DNA from: Lutimaribacter degradans
Lineage (GTDB): Bacteria > Pseudomonadota > Alphaproteobacteria > Rhodobacterales > Rhodobacteraceae
Assembly (NCBI RefSeq): GCF_023703375.1
Contig: NZ_JAMQGO010000006.1
Span: 124,001 to 188,000 of the forward strand
Direction of reading: 5' to 3'
Length of the DNA stretch: 64,000 bases
Part shown: positions 1 through 8,608 of the stretch, one piece after another
Position numbering within the stretch: position 1 is the first letter of the stretch
How the letters are laid out: every line of letters begins with the position of its first letter
Translations under genes and position numbers: made by a program
The notes under the pieces: generated by a model
Database searches by the model: none
The model's input: the letters and a program-made list of their open reading frames with translations, nothing else
Told to the model about the DNA's origin: nothing

Positions 1-2062
1 CATGGCGCAGCACCAGGTCCTTTTGCAGGTCGCGCCGGTTTACCGGGGCGGCGGGCATGCCATAACTGCCATCTTCCTTCAGCTCGATATCCCACCACCA
101 TTTCTTGGAATCGTTCAGCCCGCCATTGCCCACCGCGTCATCCAGCTTCGCCAATACGGGCGCGGCTGCGGGTATGTGCATCGCCGCCCAGCGGAAAGGG
201 GCCTCGGCAAACAGCCCTTCAAGGTTCCAGGGGCAGGTTTTCATGCAGCGCCCGCACATGGCGCCGCCTTGCGTGGTAATGCGATAGGCGGCGCAACGCT
301 GGCTGTCCGATTTCCAGATCTCGTAGCCGTTGAACATCCGCTTGGGCCCGGCGGTGATGGCACCCGAGGGGCATTCGCGCGCGCACTTGTTGCAGGCTTC
401 GCAAAATCGTTGCAGGCCAAAATCTATCGGCCGGTCGTGGGCGACGGGCATGTCGGTGGTGACAGCGCCCGATTTGAGGCGCGGCCCGAGGAAGGGGTTC
501 AGGATCACCTCGCCGATCCGGCTTACCTCGCCCAGGCCCGACAAAAGCAAAAGCGGCGGTTGCAGCACCTCGCCATCCATCACGCTGTGGGCCTTGGCCG
601 AGAACCCGAGGTTGCGAATCTGTTGGGCAATAACGCTGCCCAAGATCGAAAAGCGCAGATAGGCGCGCATGGATTGCGCGACCGAGATCCAGTCGTCGCC
701 CGAGGCGCCTTCCATCGTCTCGTAGCCCTGGTCGACGATCATGGAAATCGCCTGGTCGTGCGGCGGGTCGATCGGGTCGCCAAGGGCGTCATGCGAATAC
801 CAGGCCCATTCGGGACAGCGCGACAGGCCCACGGCATCCATTCCCAGGAAATAACTTGCAGCTTTCAGGTTGGCCGCGTTTCGCGCGGGGTCTGTGGTGA
901 TGCGCGGGCTTGCCGCTGGGCCATCCTGCAGCAGAACAAAGGCCCCCAACGCGCGCCGCTGCGCCAGCGACGGCGCCTGCCTACGTACGTAAAGACCACC
1001 CGCCGCACCCTTTTGCAGCGCGCGGCCCATATCACCGAATTGCGCCCGGGCGAACAGGTCGGTGCGTTTGGGCACGCGGGCGACGTTGGGCTCGTCGATA
1101 TAGGTGGTGGGGTCGTCCACCCGTTTGAGCGTTTCGAACGGGTGCGGGCCGTCGGCGAAATCGCGGTTGGCGTAAGGGTCGGCGGTGCGGCCGGTTTTAG
1201 CGGTGTGGCCAGTTCCCAACTGCCAGCCGGGGCCGCGCATCCAATACCAGGGCTGCCGGTCCATCGGGGCCAGCGGGGCATCGCAGGCAAGAGCTATATC
1301 CGTCGTGATCACGCTCAGCCCGTAGCGATGGCCCAGCCAGGGCGCAGCCAGATCGGAATCGACCAGTCCCGCCGCCACCGCCAGCCGGTTCATGCAGACA
1401 TCGGCCGCAGCACCGGAATGTGCCCGCGCATCCCATCCCAGTAGGCGGATGTAATTTGCCAGCACCGTGGCGGTTTCAGCGCCACGCAGGCACGCGCGCT
1501 GGGCTTGCGCATTCATGATCCAGTCGCTGCCCGGCTCGTCCTCACGCGGGTCTCGCGGCCAGGCATAAAGCAATACCAGCGCGTGGGTGTGGTGCGAGAT
1601 CGGCGCGGGCGGGGTTTCGACGCTGCTGCGCAAATCGGCCATGACCTGGTCGATGCCGGCGGCCAGGGTATTGGTCTGTTCGGTGCGCAGCCGGTCGGTC
1701 AGGGGGGCTATGGCGGGATTTTCCACTGCCGAATCCAGCCAGGCGAGCTTGGGAATGCGCGCCACGCCAGCCATGTCCGCATCACAGAAATGAGCGAACG
1801 CCTTCAGGTGATTGGCCCTTTCGACAGGGTCGGCAGGAATTTCCGAGCGCGCGGGATTGGCCGCCCCGGTTCGCAGCACGTCAAGCATGGCCTGCGCGTC
1901 GCGCATGGCGTTCACGATGCTGGCGGGGTCATCGGGGCGCTCAAATCCCACCGGCGTGGCATGGGGCACGCCCGAAAGGTCGGGCATCGCCCCGCGTTTC
2001 AGCCGGTCAACGGGATAGGGCCCCAGGTGCAGGGGCCGGTTACGGGTGGAAAACAGGCGCAT
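1..2062 (-). CDS. Reductive dehalogenase, catabolic NpRdhA/BhbA-like (C-terminus beyond window)
   Basis: Reads leftward from ATG at 2062, behind a GGAGGG ribosome site, and stays open to the window edge, so at least 686 residues are visible and the C-terminus is missing. Around residues 553-605 are two ferredoxin-type cluster motifs, CxxCxxCxxxCP (CEACNKCARECP) and Cx12CxxCxxxCP (ending CGRCMKTCPW), the pattern of corrinoid reductive dehalogenases. The preceding region (SYFLGMDAVG, GASGDDWISVAQSMRAYLR) resembles the cobalamin-binding core of the non-respiratory NpRdhA type. The N-terminal part looks like a degenerate second copy of that core (AHFCDADMAGVAR, AQAQRACLRGAE), as known for NpRdhA. 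No Tat signal is seen, so it is probably cytoplasmic. Family members often carry a fused NAD(P)H reductase module at the C-terminus, which cannot be judged here. It lies 72 bp downstream of the enamidase gene on the same strand, probably in one operon. QueG is unlikely because of the length and the second core copy. Confidence 0.87.
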   Translation of the reverse strand, partial: MRLFSTRNRPLHLGPYPVDRLKRGAMPDLSGVPHATPVGFERPDDPASIVNAMRDAQAMLDVLRTGAANPARSEIPADPVERANHLKAFAHFCDADMAGVARIPKLAWLDSAVENPAIAPLTDRLRTEQTNTLAAGIDQVMADLRSSVETPPAPISHHTHALVLLYAWPRDPREDEPGSDWIMNAQAQRACLRGAETATVLANYIRLLGWDARAHSGAAADVCMNRLAVAAGLVDSDLAAPWLGHRYGLSVITTDIALACDAPLAPMDRQPWYWMRGPGWQLGTGHTAKTGRTADPYANRDFADGPHPFETLKRVDDPTTYIDEPNVARVPKRTDLFARAQFGDMGRALQKGAAGGLYVRRQAPSLAQRRALGAFVLLQDGPAASPRITTDPARNAANLKAASYFLGMDAVGLSRCPEWAWYSHDALGDPIDPPHDQAISMIVDQGYETMEGASGDDWISVAQSMRAYLRFSILGSVIAQQIRNLGFSAKAHSVMDGEVLQPPLLLLSGLGEVSRIGEVILNPFLGPRLKSGAVTTDMPVAHDRPIDFGLQRFCEACNKCARECPSGAITAGPKRMFNGYEIWKSDSQRCAAYRITTQGGAMCGRCMKTCPWNLEGLFAEAPFRWAAMHIPAAAPVLAKLDDAVGNGGLNDSKKWWWDIELKEDGSYGMPAAPVNRRDLQKDLVLRH

Positions 2063-2134
2063 CGGCCCTCCGTTCAGGTCGGGCGCTCAGGATGCAGCGC
2101 GGGGCCTGCAGGATCAAGCAAACCCCGGCAGATT

Positions 2135-3310
2135 TCATGCCATAACCTGGGGCAACCGCGTTGCGGGCGGCGTGTTCCGGCTGCGGGTCGACCGCACGAT
2201 GCCGTCGATGATCGTCATGCCCACGCCGGGCAGGTTGCCCAGTTGCACGGATTCAAGCATGTGCTTTCCGGGTGCGTGCTGGGCCTGGTCCATTAGGACG
2301 AAATCGGCGGCACGACCTTCCTCGATGATGCCACAATCCAGTTCGCGCCGACGTGCCGTGTTCCCGTTGGCAAAGCAGAACGCTACCTCGGCCGGGATGT
2401 TGCCCAGCGAAGACAGCAGCGCCACCATCCGCAGGATGCCCAGAGGCTGCACGCCCGAGCCGGCCGGCCCGTCTGTGCCCAGGATCAACTGGTCCATCTT
2501 GTCCAGCTCGCGCGCGGTGTTCAGCGTCAGAAGGGCTGCGCGTTCGTTGCCGTTATGCACGATTTCCAGCGCCGCCTTGCAGTTTTCGCACAGGCACACG
2601 ATCTGGTCGTCGGGCAGGGCGGAATGGCCCCCGTTGATGTGGCCCACCACGTCGGTGCCGGTTTCCAGTACCATGTCAGCGTCGATCAGCCCCGAACCGG
2701 GAATCGAGGGCCCACCGGTATGGATGGTGCTTTGCATCCCGTATTTGCGTGCCCAGCCGATCATCTTGTTGGCGGTCTTGCCGTCCTTGACGGTGCCCAG
2801 CCCGACCTCGCCGATCAGGCGCACGCCGGCCTCGGCCATTTCCTTGAAATCCTCTTCTTCAAGGCCCTGCTGCAGCAGCGGCGCGCCGGCATGGACCTTC
2901 ATCCCCGAGGGGCGCAGGTTTTCGTACCAGCGCTGCGCGGCGATCGCCATTGCCTTGGTGCCGATCGGGTCGTTGGGGCGGCCGGGCATATGCACTTCGC
3001 CCGCGGAAATCATTGTCGTTACACCGCCATGCAGGGTGCTGTCGATCCAGTGCAGTTGTTGCTGTCGGGGGGTATAGTCGCCGACCACCGGGTGCACGTG
3101 GCTGTCGATCAGCCCCGGCGCCAGCGTGACGCCATTGGCATCAATCTCAGTGGTCGCGCCGGTGGTGTCCATGTCGGCCTCGCGGCCCCATGCTGAAATG
3201 CGCCCGTCTATGGCGATCAGGCAGTCGCCGTCGAAAATCGGCTCTTCCATCTTGCCCGACAGGATCAGGCCGATATTGCGGATAACTAGTTTCTGCGGCG
3301 TGTCGGACAT
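2135..3310 (-). CDS. ena: Enamidase (6-oxo-1,4,5,6-tetrahydronicotinate amidohydrolase-like)
   Basis: A 391-residue amidohydrolase that closely resembles the enamidase of Eubacterium barkeri nicotinate fermentation. That enzyme opens the reduced ring of tetrahydro-6-oxonicotinate to 2-formylglutarate and ammonia. Shared blocks include VIRNIG, LHGGVTTMISAG, GEVGLGTVK, HTGGPSIPGS and SRNTPPA near the C-terminus. Candidate metal ligands are H71 and H73 (HVH), E168 as bridging residue, H197, H224 and D280, the layout of a binuclear metal amidohydrolase. It is the first gene of the leftward operon and diverges from the hydroxylase genes. A related cyclic amidase acting on another reduced N-heterocycle is possible, but similarity to enamidase is stronger than to dihydroorotase or hydantoinase. 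The assignment is from recalled family sequence, not a search. Confidence 0.85.
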   Translation of the reverse strand: MSDTPQKLVIRNIGLILSGKMEEPIFDGDCLIAIDGRISAWGREADMDTTGATTEIDANGVTLAPGLIDSHVHPVVGDYTPRQQQLHWIDSTLHGGVTTMISAGEVHMPGRPNDPIGTKAMAIAAQRWYENLRPSGMKVHAGAPLLQQGLEEEDFKEMAEAGVRLIGEVGLGTVKDGKTANKMIGWARKYGMQSTIHTGGPSIPGSGLIDADMVLETGTDVVGHINGGHSALPDDQIVCLCENCKAALEIVHNGNERAALLTLNTARELDKMDQLILGTDGPAGSGVQPLGILRMVALLSSLGNIPAEVAFCFANGNTARRRELDCGIIEEGRAADFVLMDQAQHAPGKHMLESVQLGNLPGVGMTIIDGIVRSTRSRNTPPATRLPQVMA

Positions 3311-3467
3311 GGCCGTGCCCCTTCTGTTGATTTCATTTGAACGCTAACAGAATTGGCAGATCGATCAAGCGGGCGCTTTTGCAGATGCAGCATGTTCGAA
3401 AGGGTTTGACAGAATCCCCCGTGCCGCGCTTTCTTGTATGTGTGCAAATGAAATTGGCGGAGGGCAC
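3311..3467. promoter_or_regulatory. Divergent control region with mirrored leaders
   Basis: This gap separates the leftward enamidase operon from the rightward hydroxylase operon. Each gene is preceded by a similar leader: TTTCATTTG at 3331-3339 and its exact reverse complement CAAATGAAA at 3445-3453, followed on each coding strand by a purine-rich ribosome site and GGCAC (CAGAAGGGGCAC leftward, CGGAGGGCAC rightward). A TTGACA -35-like hexamer lies at 3406-3411 on the plus strand, without a convincing -10 at normal spacing. The symmetry suggests a shared operator or a duplicated leader; the regulator is unknown, with the MarR protein at 10700-11128 as the nearest candidate. Confidence 0.5.
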
Positions 3468-4295
3468 ATGGGGTTTCACCGGCCTGACAGGATCGAGGAT
3501 GCGCTTGCGGCCTTGGCAAGCGGCGCCTCGGTGATCGCGGGGGGCACCGATTGGTACCCGTCGCGCGGCGATGGGCCGGTGCCCATGAACGTGCTGGACG
3601 TGACGCGCCTGCAGGGGTTTCGCGGCATCACGCGCGACGGGGCCGGGTGGCGCATTGGCGCAGCCACCACCTGGACCGACATTGCGCGCGCCGACTTGCC
3701 GCCCGCTTTTGACGGGTTGAAGCGGGCCGCGCGAGAGGTCGGCGGACTACAGATCCAGAACGCGGGCACACTGGGCGGCAACCTGTGCAACGCCTCGCCC
3801 GCAGCTGACGGGATGCCGCCGCTGCTGACGCTGGACCCAAAGGTTGAACTGATCGGCCCGCATGGCGCGCGCGAGGTTCCCTTGGCCGATTTCGTGACCG
3901 GCCCGCGCCAGGCCGACCTGCGCGAGGGCGAGTTGCTGGCCGCGCTGCACATCCCCGACCCCGGGCCATCGGCGGGCGGTTTCATCAAGCTGGGTGCGCG
4001 GAAATACCTGGTGATCTCGATCGCCATGGTCGCGGCGCTTGTCCATGTCGAAGGCGGGCGCGTGGCCTGGGCGCGTGTGGCCGTTGGGGCCTGTTCGCCG
4101 GTTGCGCGGCGCCTGTCGGCGCTTGAGGCCGACCTGCAGGGCGTGGCGGTCAACGCCTTGGCCGGTGCGGTGCGCCCCGATCATCTGAAAGATCTGTCGC
4201 CCATCGGCGATGTGCGCGGCAGCGCGGGCTATCGCCTTGACGCTGTGGCAGAATTGGTAGGCCGGGCCATAGCGCAGGCGGCAAGGGGGGCATGA
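3468..4295 (+). CDS. FAD-binding subunit of a molybdenum hydroxylase (xanthine dehydrogenase family)
   Basis: A 275-residue medium (FAD) subunit of the CoxM/XdhB type. The FAD pyrophosphate-binding motifs are present: VIAGGTDWYP near residues 26-35 and TLGGNLCNASPAADG near residue 100. It would pass electrons from the iron-sulfur clusters of the large subunit to NAD+ or another acceptor. I chose ATG 3468 because GGAGG lies four bases upstream; an in-frame ATG at 3438 would put the ribosome site inside the gene. Its stop overlaps the start of the next gene (ATGA), so the two are translationally coupled. The genes around it point to a nicotinate-like substrate rather than xanthine. Confidence 0.88.
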   Translation: MGFHRPDRIEDALAALASGASVIAGGTDWYPSRGDGPVPMNVLDVTRLQGFRGITRDGAGWRIGAATTWTDIARADLPPAFDGLKRAAREVGGLQIQNAGTLGGNLCNASPAADGMPPLLTLDPKVELIGPHGAREVPLADFVTGPRQADLREGELLAALHIPDPGPSAGGFIKLGARKYLVISIAMVAALVHVEGGRVAWARVAVGACSPVARRLSALEADLQGVAVNALAGAVRPDHLKDLSPIGDVRGSAGYRLDAVAELVGRAIAQAARGA

Positions 4296-7039
4296 TGGAC
4301 GACCAGACGGCAATCACGCGCACGGGTTTCAAGCTGAACGGGCAGGCGGTGTCGGTCGATGCCGACCCGGGTGAACGGCTGTCACACTCCTTGCGCGAAC
4401 GGCTGGGCGCGCGCGACGTAAAGGTGGGGTGCAACGCGGGCGATTGCGGGGCTTGTACGGTGCTGGTCGATGGCGCGGCGGTCTGTGCCTGCCTGATGCC
4501 GACGGCGCGGGCCGATGGCGCGCAGGTCGATACGCTGACAGGGCTGGTACGCAGCGACGAAGGTGCCCGCCTGGCGCTGGCGTTCCAGGCCCACCAGGCC
4601 GCGCAATGCGGTATCTGCACGCCAGGCATGATGGTCAGCGCCGTGGCGCTGCTGCGCGATGTCGGCGCGCCGACAGCCCAACAGGTGCGCGATGCCCTGG
4701 GCGGGGTTTTGTGCCGCTGTACCGGCTATGCCAAGATCGTCGATGCGATCGTGGCCGCCGGCGCGGGCAACGTGGCCCAGGCAGAGGTCAGCGGTGCGGT
4801 AGGCACGGCCCTGACCCGGCTGGATGGTGCGCCCAAGGTCGACGGGCGCGAGGCGTTCGGCGATGATGTGGCGCCCGATGGTGCGCTTGCGCTGCGGGTG
4901 ATCCGCTCGCCCCACTTCCACGCACGATTCACCCTTGGGGATATTGACGGGTTTCGGGCGGCGCATCCTTGGGTGGCATTGGTGTTGACAGCGGATGACG
5001 TGCCCGGAAGCAACGCCTTTGGCGTGATCCCGGGGTTCGAGGATCAGCCCGTTTTCGCCGAAGGTTATGCCCGGTTCCGCGGCGAGCCGATCGCCGCCAT
5101 CGTTGGCTCGGCCGACCAGTTGGCCCGCTTCGACGCGTCCGATTTTCCGGTCACCTGGGAAGACCTGCCGCCGATCCTGGATGTTGCTGAGGCGATGGCC
5201 GATGGCGCGCCCGAACTGCACAAGGGGCACGCGCAAAACGTGATGACCGGTGGTTTCGTGCGGCACGGGCAGGCCGATGACGCGCTGGCGCGTGCCGATG
5301 TGGTGGCCGAGGGCGATTTCACCACTGGCTTTGTCGAGCACGCCTATATCGAGCCCGAAGCCGGGTTTGCCGAGGTCGTGGATGGCCGCGTGCATGTGCA
5401 TGCCTGCACGCAGGCCCCGGTGATGGACCAGCAAATGCTGGCCAAGGCATTGGCCTTGCCACTTGAAAGCATCCGCATCGTGCCGACAGCCACCGGGGGT
5501 GGGTTTGGCTCGAAGCTCGATGTTTCCGTGCAGCCATTCCTTGCGCTGGCCGCGCTGAAACTGGGCCAGCCGGTGCGCATGGCCTATTCGCGCATCGAAT
5601 CGATGCAATCGACCACCAAACGCCATCCCGCGCAGATCAGCCTTAAAATCGGCGCGTGCAAGGATGGCACGCTGTCGGGGATGCATTTCGAGGGGCTGTT
5701 CAACACTGGTGCTTATGCCAGTTGGGGGCCGACCGTGGCCAACCGTGTGCCGATCCATGCCTCGGGGCCCTATCGCGTGGCCGATTACCTGGCACAGGCG
5801 CGCGGAATCTACACCAACGGCCCGCCCGCGGGTGCGTTTCGCGGCTTTGGCGTGCCGCAATCGGCCATCGCGCAAGAGGTTTTGTTCGACGAACTCGCCG
5901 ATCAGCTTGGCATAGACGCACTGGATTTTCGTCTGAAGAACGCGCTGGTAAACGGCGTGCCCACGGTTTGCGGGCAAGTGTTCGATCAGGGTGTTGGCAT
6001 CAAGCCCTGCTTCGAGGCGCTGCGCCCCGCCTGGGCCGAATGGGGTGCGGCCTGCGCGGCGTTCAACGCTGAAAACGATACGCTGAAACGTGGCGTCGGC
6101 ATTGCCGGGGGCTGGTACGGCTGCGGCAACACCTCGTTGCCCAACCCCTCGACCATCAAGGCCGGTCTGCGTGCCGACGGCACGGTTGTGCTGCACCAGG
6201 GCGCTGCGGATATCGGCCAAGGCTCGAATACGGTTATCACGCAGATCTTCGCACAGGCATTGGGCGTTGATCCGCGCGACGTACTGATCAAGGGGGGCGA
6301 TACCGATGTCACGCCGGACGCGGGCAAGACCTCGGCCAGCCGGCAGACTTTCGTCACCGGCAACGCCGCGCGGCTGTCGGGCACGGCGCTTCGGCGGCAG
6401 GTGCTGGCGCTGGTCAACGCGCCCGAGGACGCGGTTCTTCGGCTCGGGCCGGATGCCCATGTGCAGGATGGCAGCGGCGCGCATGATCTGCGGCTTGACC
6501 AGCTCCCCGCCGATTCCGAGGGTTTCGTGATGCGCGTGGCCGAAACCTATGACCCGCCGACCGAGCCCCTGGATGAAAACGGCCAGGGCGTGCCTTATGC
6601 GCAGTTCGGCTATGCCGCGCACCTGGCACTGGTTGAGGTCGACACAAGGCTGGGCACCGCGCGCGTGCTGCGGTTCAAGGCCGCCCATGACGTGGGCCGC
6701 GCAATAAACCCGCTTCTGATCGAGGGTCAGGTCGAAGGCGGGGTGGCGCAGGGGCTGGGCCTTGCCCTGATGGAGGAATACATCCCAGGCCGCACCGAGA
6801 ACCTGCACGATTACCTGATCCCCACCTTCGGTGACATGCCGGAGATCGAAACCCTTGTCATCGAAGAAGAGGACGCGCACGGCCCCTTTGGCGCAAAGGG
6901 GCTGGGTGAACACGCGCTGATCCCCACGGCACCCGCGATTTTGAATGCCATTGCGCGTGCCACCGGCGCACGGCTGCGGCAGGTGCCCGTCACGCCCGCG
7001 CGCTTGCGCGCGGCGTTGAAGGAGGCGGGCCATGCGTGA
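4292..7039 (+). CDS. Molybdenum hydroxylase, fused [2Fe-2S] and molybdopterin subunits; probable nicotinate-type dehydrogenase
   Basis: A 915-residue fusion. Residues 1-160 form the small subunit: C47, C52, C55 and C67 for the plant-type [2Fe-2S] cluster, and C106, C109, C141 and C143 for the second cluster (CGICTPG, CRCTG). Residues from about 165 onward are the molybdopterin-binding CoxL/XdhB-like part, with GGGFGSK, GAFRGFG and, near the C-terminus, GAKGLGEH, whose E873 is the expected catalytic glutamate. Members hydroxylate N-heteroaromatic rings with water as the oxygen source. With the FAD subunit just upstream and the ring reductase and enamidase nearby, the likely reaction is hydroxylation of a nicotinate-like acid at C6. 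An annotation as xanthine dehydrogenase would be generic. In Eubacterium barkeri these parts are separate polypeptides; fused iron-sulfur/Mo subunits are known elsewhere in the family. Confidence 0.85.
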   Translation: MMDDQTAITRTGFKLNGQAVSVDADPGERLSHSLRERLGARDVKVGCNAGDCGACTVLVDGAAVCACLMPTARADGAQVDTLTGLVRSDEGARLALAFQAHQAAQCGICTPGMMVSAVALLRDVGAPTAQQVRDALGGVLCRCTGYAKIVDAIVAAGAGNVAQAEVSGAVGTALTRLDGAPKVDGREAFGDDVAPDGALALRVIRSPHFHARFTLGDIDGFRAAHPWVALVLTADDVPGSNAFGVIPGFEDQPVFAEGYARFRGEPIAAIVGSADQLARFDASDFPVTWEDLPPILDVAEAMADGAPELHKGHAQNVMTGGFVRHGQADDALARADVVAEGDFTTGFVEHAYIEPEAGFAEVVDGRVHVHACTQAPVMDQQMLAKALALPLESIRIVPTATGGGFGSKLDVSVQPFLALAALKLGQPVRMAYSRIESMQSTTKRHPAQISLKIGACKDGTLSGMHFEGLFNTGAYASWGPTVANRVPIHASGPYRVADYLAQARGIYTNGPPAGAFRGFGVPQSAIAQEVLFDELADQLGIDALDFRLKNALVNGVPTVCGQVFDQGVGIKPCFEALRPAWAEWGAACAAFNAENDTLKRGVGIAGGWYGCGNTSLPNPSTIKAGLRADGTVVLHQGAADIGQGSNTVITQIFAQALGVDPRDVLIKGGDTDVTPDAGKTSASRQTFVTGNAARLSGTALRRQVLALVNAPEDAVLRLGPDAHVQDGSGAHDLRLDQLPADSEGFVMRVAETYDPPTEPLDENGQGVPYAQFGYAAHLALVEVDTRLGTARVLRFKAAHDVGRAINPLLIEGQVEGGVAQGLGLALMEEYIPGRTENLHDYLIPTFGDMPEIETLVIEEEDAHGPFGAKGLGEHALIPTAPAILNAIARATGARLRQVPVTPARLRAALKEAGHA

Positions 7040-7111
7040 GGCGATGATGTTGGCCCCGGCGTGACCTGCGGCAAAGCCGCCGCTCCCTGAGAAAAGATGT
7101 AGGAACCCGAG

Positions 7112-8608
7112 ATGCCTGACGATACCCCCCGCCGCCCCAAGCCGGAAAAGATCCGTTGCGATGCCTGCCCGGTCATGTGCTACATCGCCGACGGCAAGGC
7201 TGGCGCCTGCGACCGTTATGCCAATCACGGGGGGGAACTGGTGCGGCTCGATCCGCTGACGGTGATCCAGTCAGGCGCGCGGGCGGTTGCGTTCCTGCAT
7301 GATGATGCACAGGCCCAGGATTGGGATGGCGACGTGATCCAGGGTGACCGGACCTTTGTAACTGCCGTGGGGGCTGGCACCACTTATCCCGATTACAAGC
7401 CCGCGCCCTTCATCGTCAGCCAGGATGTCGAAGGGGTGGACATGGTCACCGTCGTGACCGAGGGAATATTCAGCTACTGCGGCGTCAAGGTCAAGATCGA
7501 CACCGATCGCCATATCGGCCACGAGCGCGCCGTGGTGCGCGTGGATGGCGAGGCGATCGGCCATGTGATGACCTCGGAATACGGCTCGAAAATGCTGTCG
7601 CTGGGCGGCGTCGAGCATTTGACAGGGGGCAGCAAGAAAGAGGGCCGCGTGACCTGCGATGCGCTGCTGCGCCTGTGCAATCGCGACGCTGTGGAAATGC
7701 AGATCGACGGGGGCGCCACGCTGGTGGTGCAGGCCGGAAAGCCACCTGTCATCAATGGGGCGCCCGAGAAATTGATGCGCGTCGGCTGTGGCTCGGCCAC
7801 GATCGGGATGTTCGCCAAGCAGTGGGAAGGTCACGTAGACGAGGTGATCGTGGTGGATGATCATATCACCGGTGTGCTGACCGAGCACGAGGCTGGCAAA
7901 CAGCTGGGCATGCGACCCTCGGGGATAAGGATCAACGGCCGCCGCTCGACGCCGGGGCGCTATTTCCAGGTGGCCGAACCGGGCACCGGCTGGGGGGGCA
8001 CCGATGTTGATGACCCGTTGACGGTCTTGCGCCCCGCCGATCCAAAGAACGCCTGGCCCGGTTTGCGGCTGCTGATGGTTTCGACGACGGGTGAGCAATG
8101 GGCCTTTTTCACGCTTGACGAAGAGTTGCAGCCACAACCGGCCGACATCACGCCGCCGCTGCTTAAAACCTGCGAGCGCATCGCGGAAAACTGCGAACCG
8201 TCGCTTTGCTCGGTTCTGTTCATGGGCGGTGCAGGGGGCAGCCTGCGTGCCGGTGTCACTGAAAACCCGGTGCGCCTGACCCATTCGGTCAAGGATGCGC
8301 TGACATATGTCAGCTGTGGCGGGGCCGAGGCCTATGTCTGGCCCGGTGGTGGTATCACCTTCATGGCCGATGTGATGGATATGCCCACGAATTCGTTCGG
8401 TTACGTGCCGACCCCCGCGTTGGTCGCACCCATTGAATTCACCCTGCGGGCCGAGGACTACGCCGCGTTGGGCGGGCACACGGAACATGTGCAGCCGGTT
8501 GACTCCGTGCTGAACCCCGAGATCCGCAAGGTGCTGCCGCAGGGCGGGCCTGATCCGCATACGCGCCAGCACCACCGATGGAGCCATTCACGCAAGGGGC
8601 GCAAATGA
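7112..8608 (+). CDS. hnr: 6-hydroxynicotinate reductase-like protein
   Basis: A 498-residue protein that I recognise as the family annotated 6-hydroxynicotinate reductase, which in Eubacterium barkeri reduces 6-hydroxynicotinate to tetrahydro-6-oxonicotinate with reduced ferredoxin and carries FAD and iron-sulfur centres. At the N-terminus C16, C19, C23 and C33 (CDACPVMC plus AGACDRY) can ligate an iron-sulfur cluster. The body is soluble and glycine-rich (GAGTTYPDYKPAPF, GGAGGSLRAGVT, SCGGAEAYVWPGGG), without membrane segments. ATG 7112 follows an AGGAAC ribosome site. It comes 72 bp after the Mo hydroxylase and overlaps the next gene by four bases. Function is by family recollection and context. 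No ferredoxin gene is visible in the window. Confidence 0.78.
   Translation: MPDDTPRRPKPEKIRCDACPVMCYIADGKAGACDRYANHGGELVRLDPLTVIQSGARAVAFLHDDAQAQDWDGDVIQGDRTFVTAVGAGTTYPDYKPAPFIVSQDVEGVDMVTVVTEGIFSYCGVKVKIDTDRHIGHERAVVRVDGEAIGHVMTSEYGSKMLSLGGVEHLTGGSKKEGRVTCDALLRLCNRDAVEMQIDGGATLVVQAGKPPVINGAPEKLMRVGCGSATIGMFAKQWEGHVDEVIVVDDHITGVLTEHEAGKQLGMRPSGIRINGRRSTPGRYFQVAEPGTGWGGTDVDDPLTVLRPADPKNAWPGLRLLMVSTTGEQWAFFTLDEELQPQPADITPPLLKTCERIAENCEPSLCSVLFMGGAGGSLRAGVTENPVRLTHSVKDALTYVSCGGAEAYVWPGGGITFMADVMDMPTNSFGYVPTPALVAPIEFTLRAEDYAALGGHTEHVQPVDSVLNPEIRKVLPQGGPDPHTRQHHRWSHSRKGRK

Noticed and set aside
2-1444. 480-codon open frame on the plus strand
   Set aside because: It lies antisense to the reductive dehalogenase, whose iron-sulfur motifs and homology are clear. 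Its product is Arg/Gly/His-rich with no recognisable domain, a GC-rich shadow.
1-2062. Epoxyqueuosine reductase QueG
   Set aside because: QueG also has two clusters and a corrinoid, but is about half as long. The duplicated core and the motif GASGDDW match dehalogenases.
3468-7039. Xanthine dehydrogenase for purine use
   Set aside because: The motifs are generic for molybdenum hydroxylases. No XdhC, uricase or purine-transport gene is near, and the enamidase and ring reductase point elsewhere.
4382-7228. 948-codon open frame on the minus strand
   Set aside because: It is antisense to the Mo hydroxylase. High GC removes stops on the opposite strand. The translation shows no domain.
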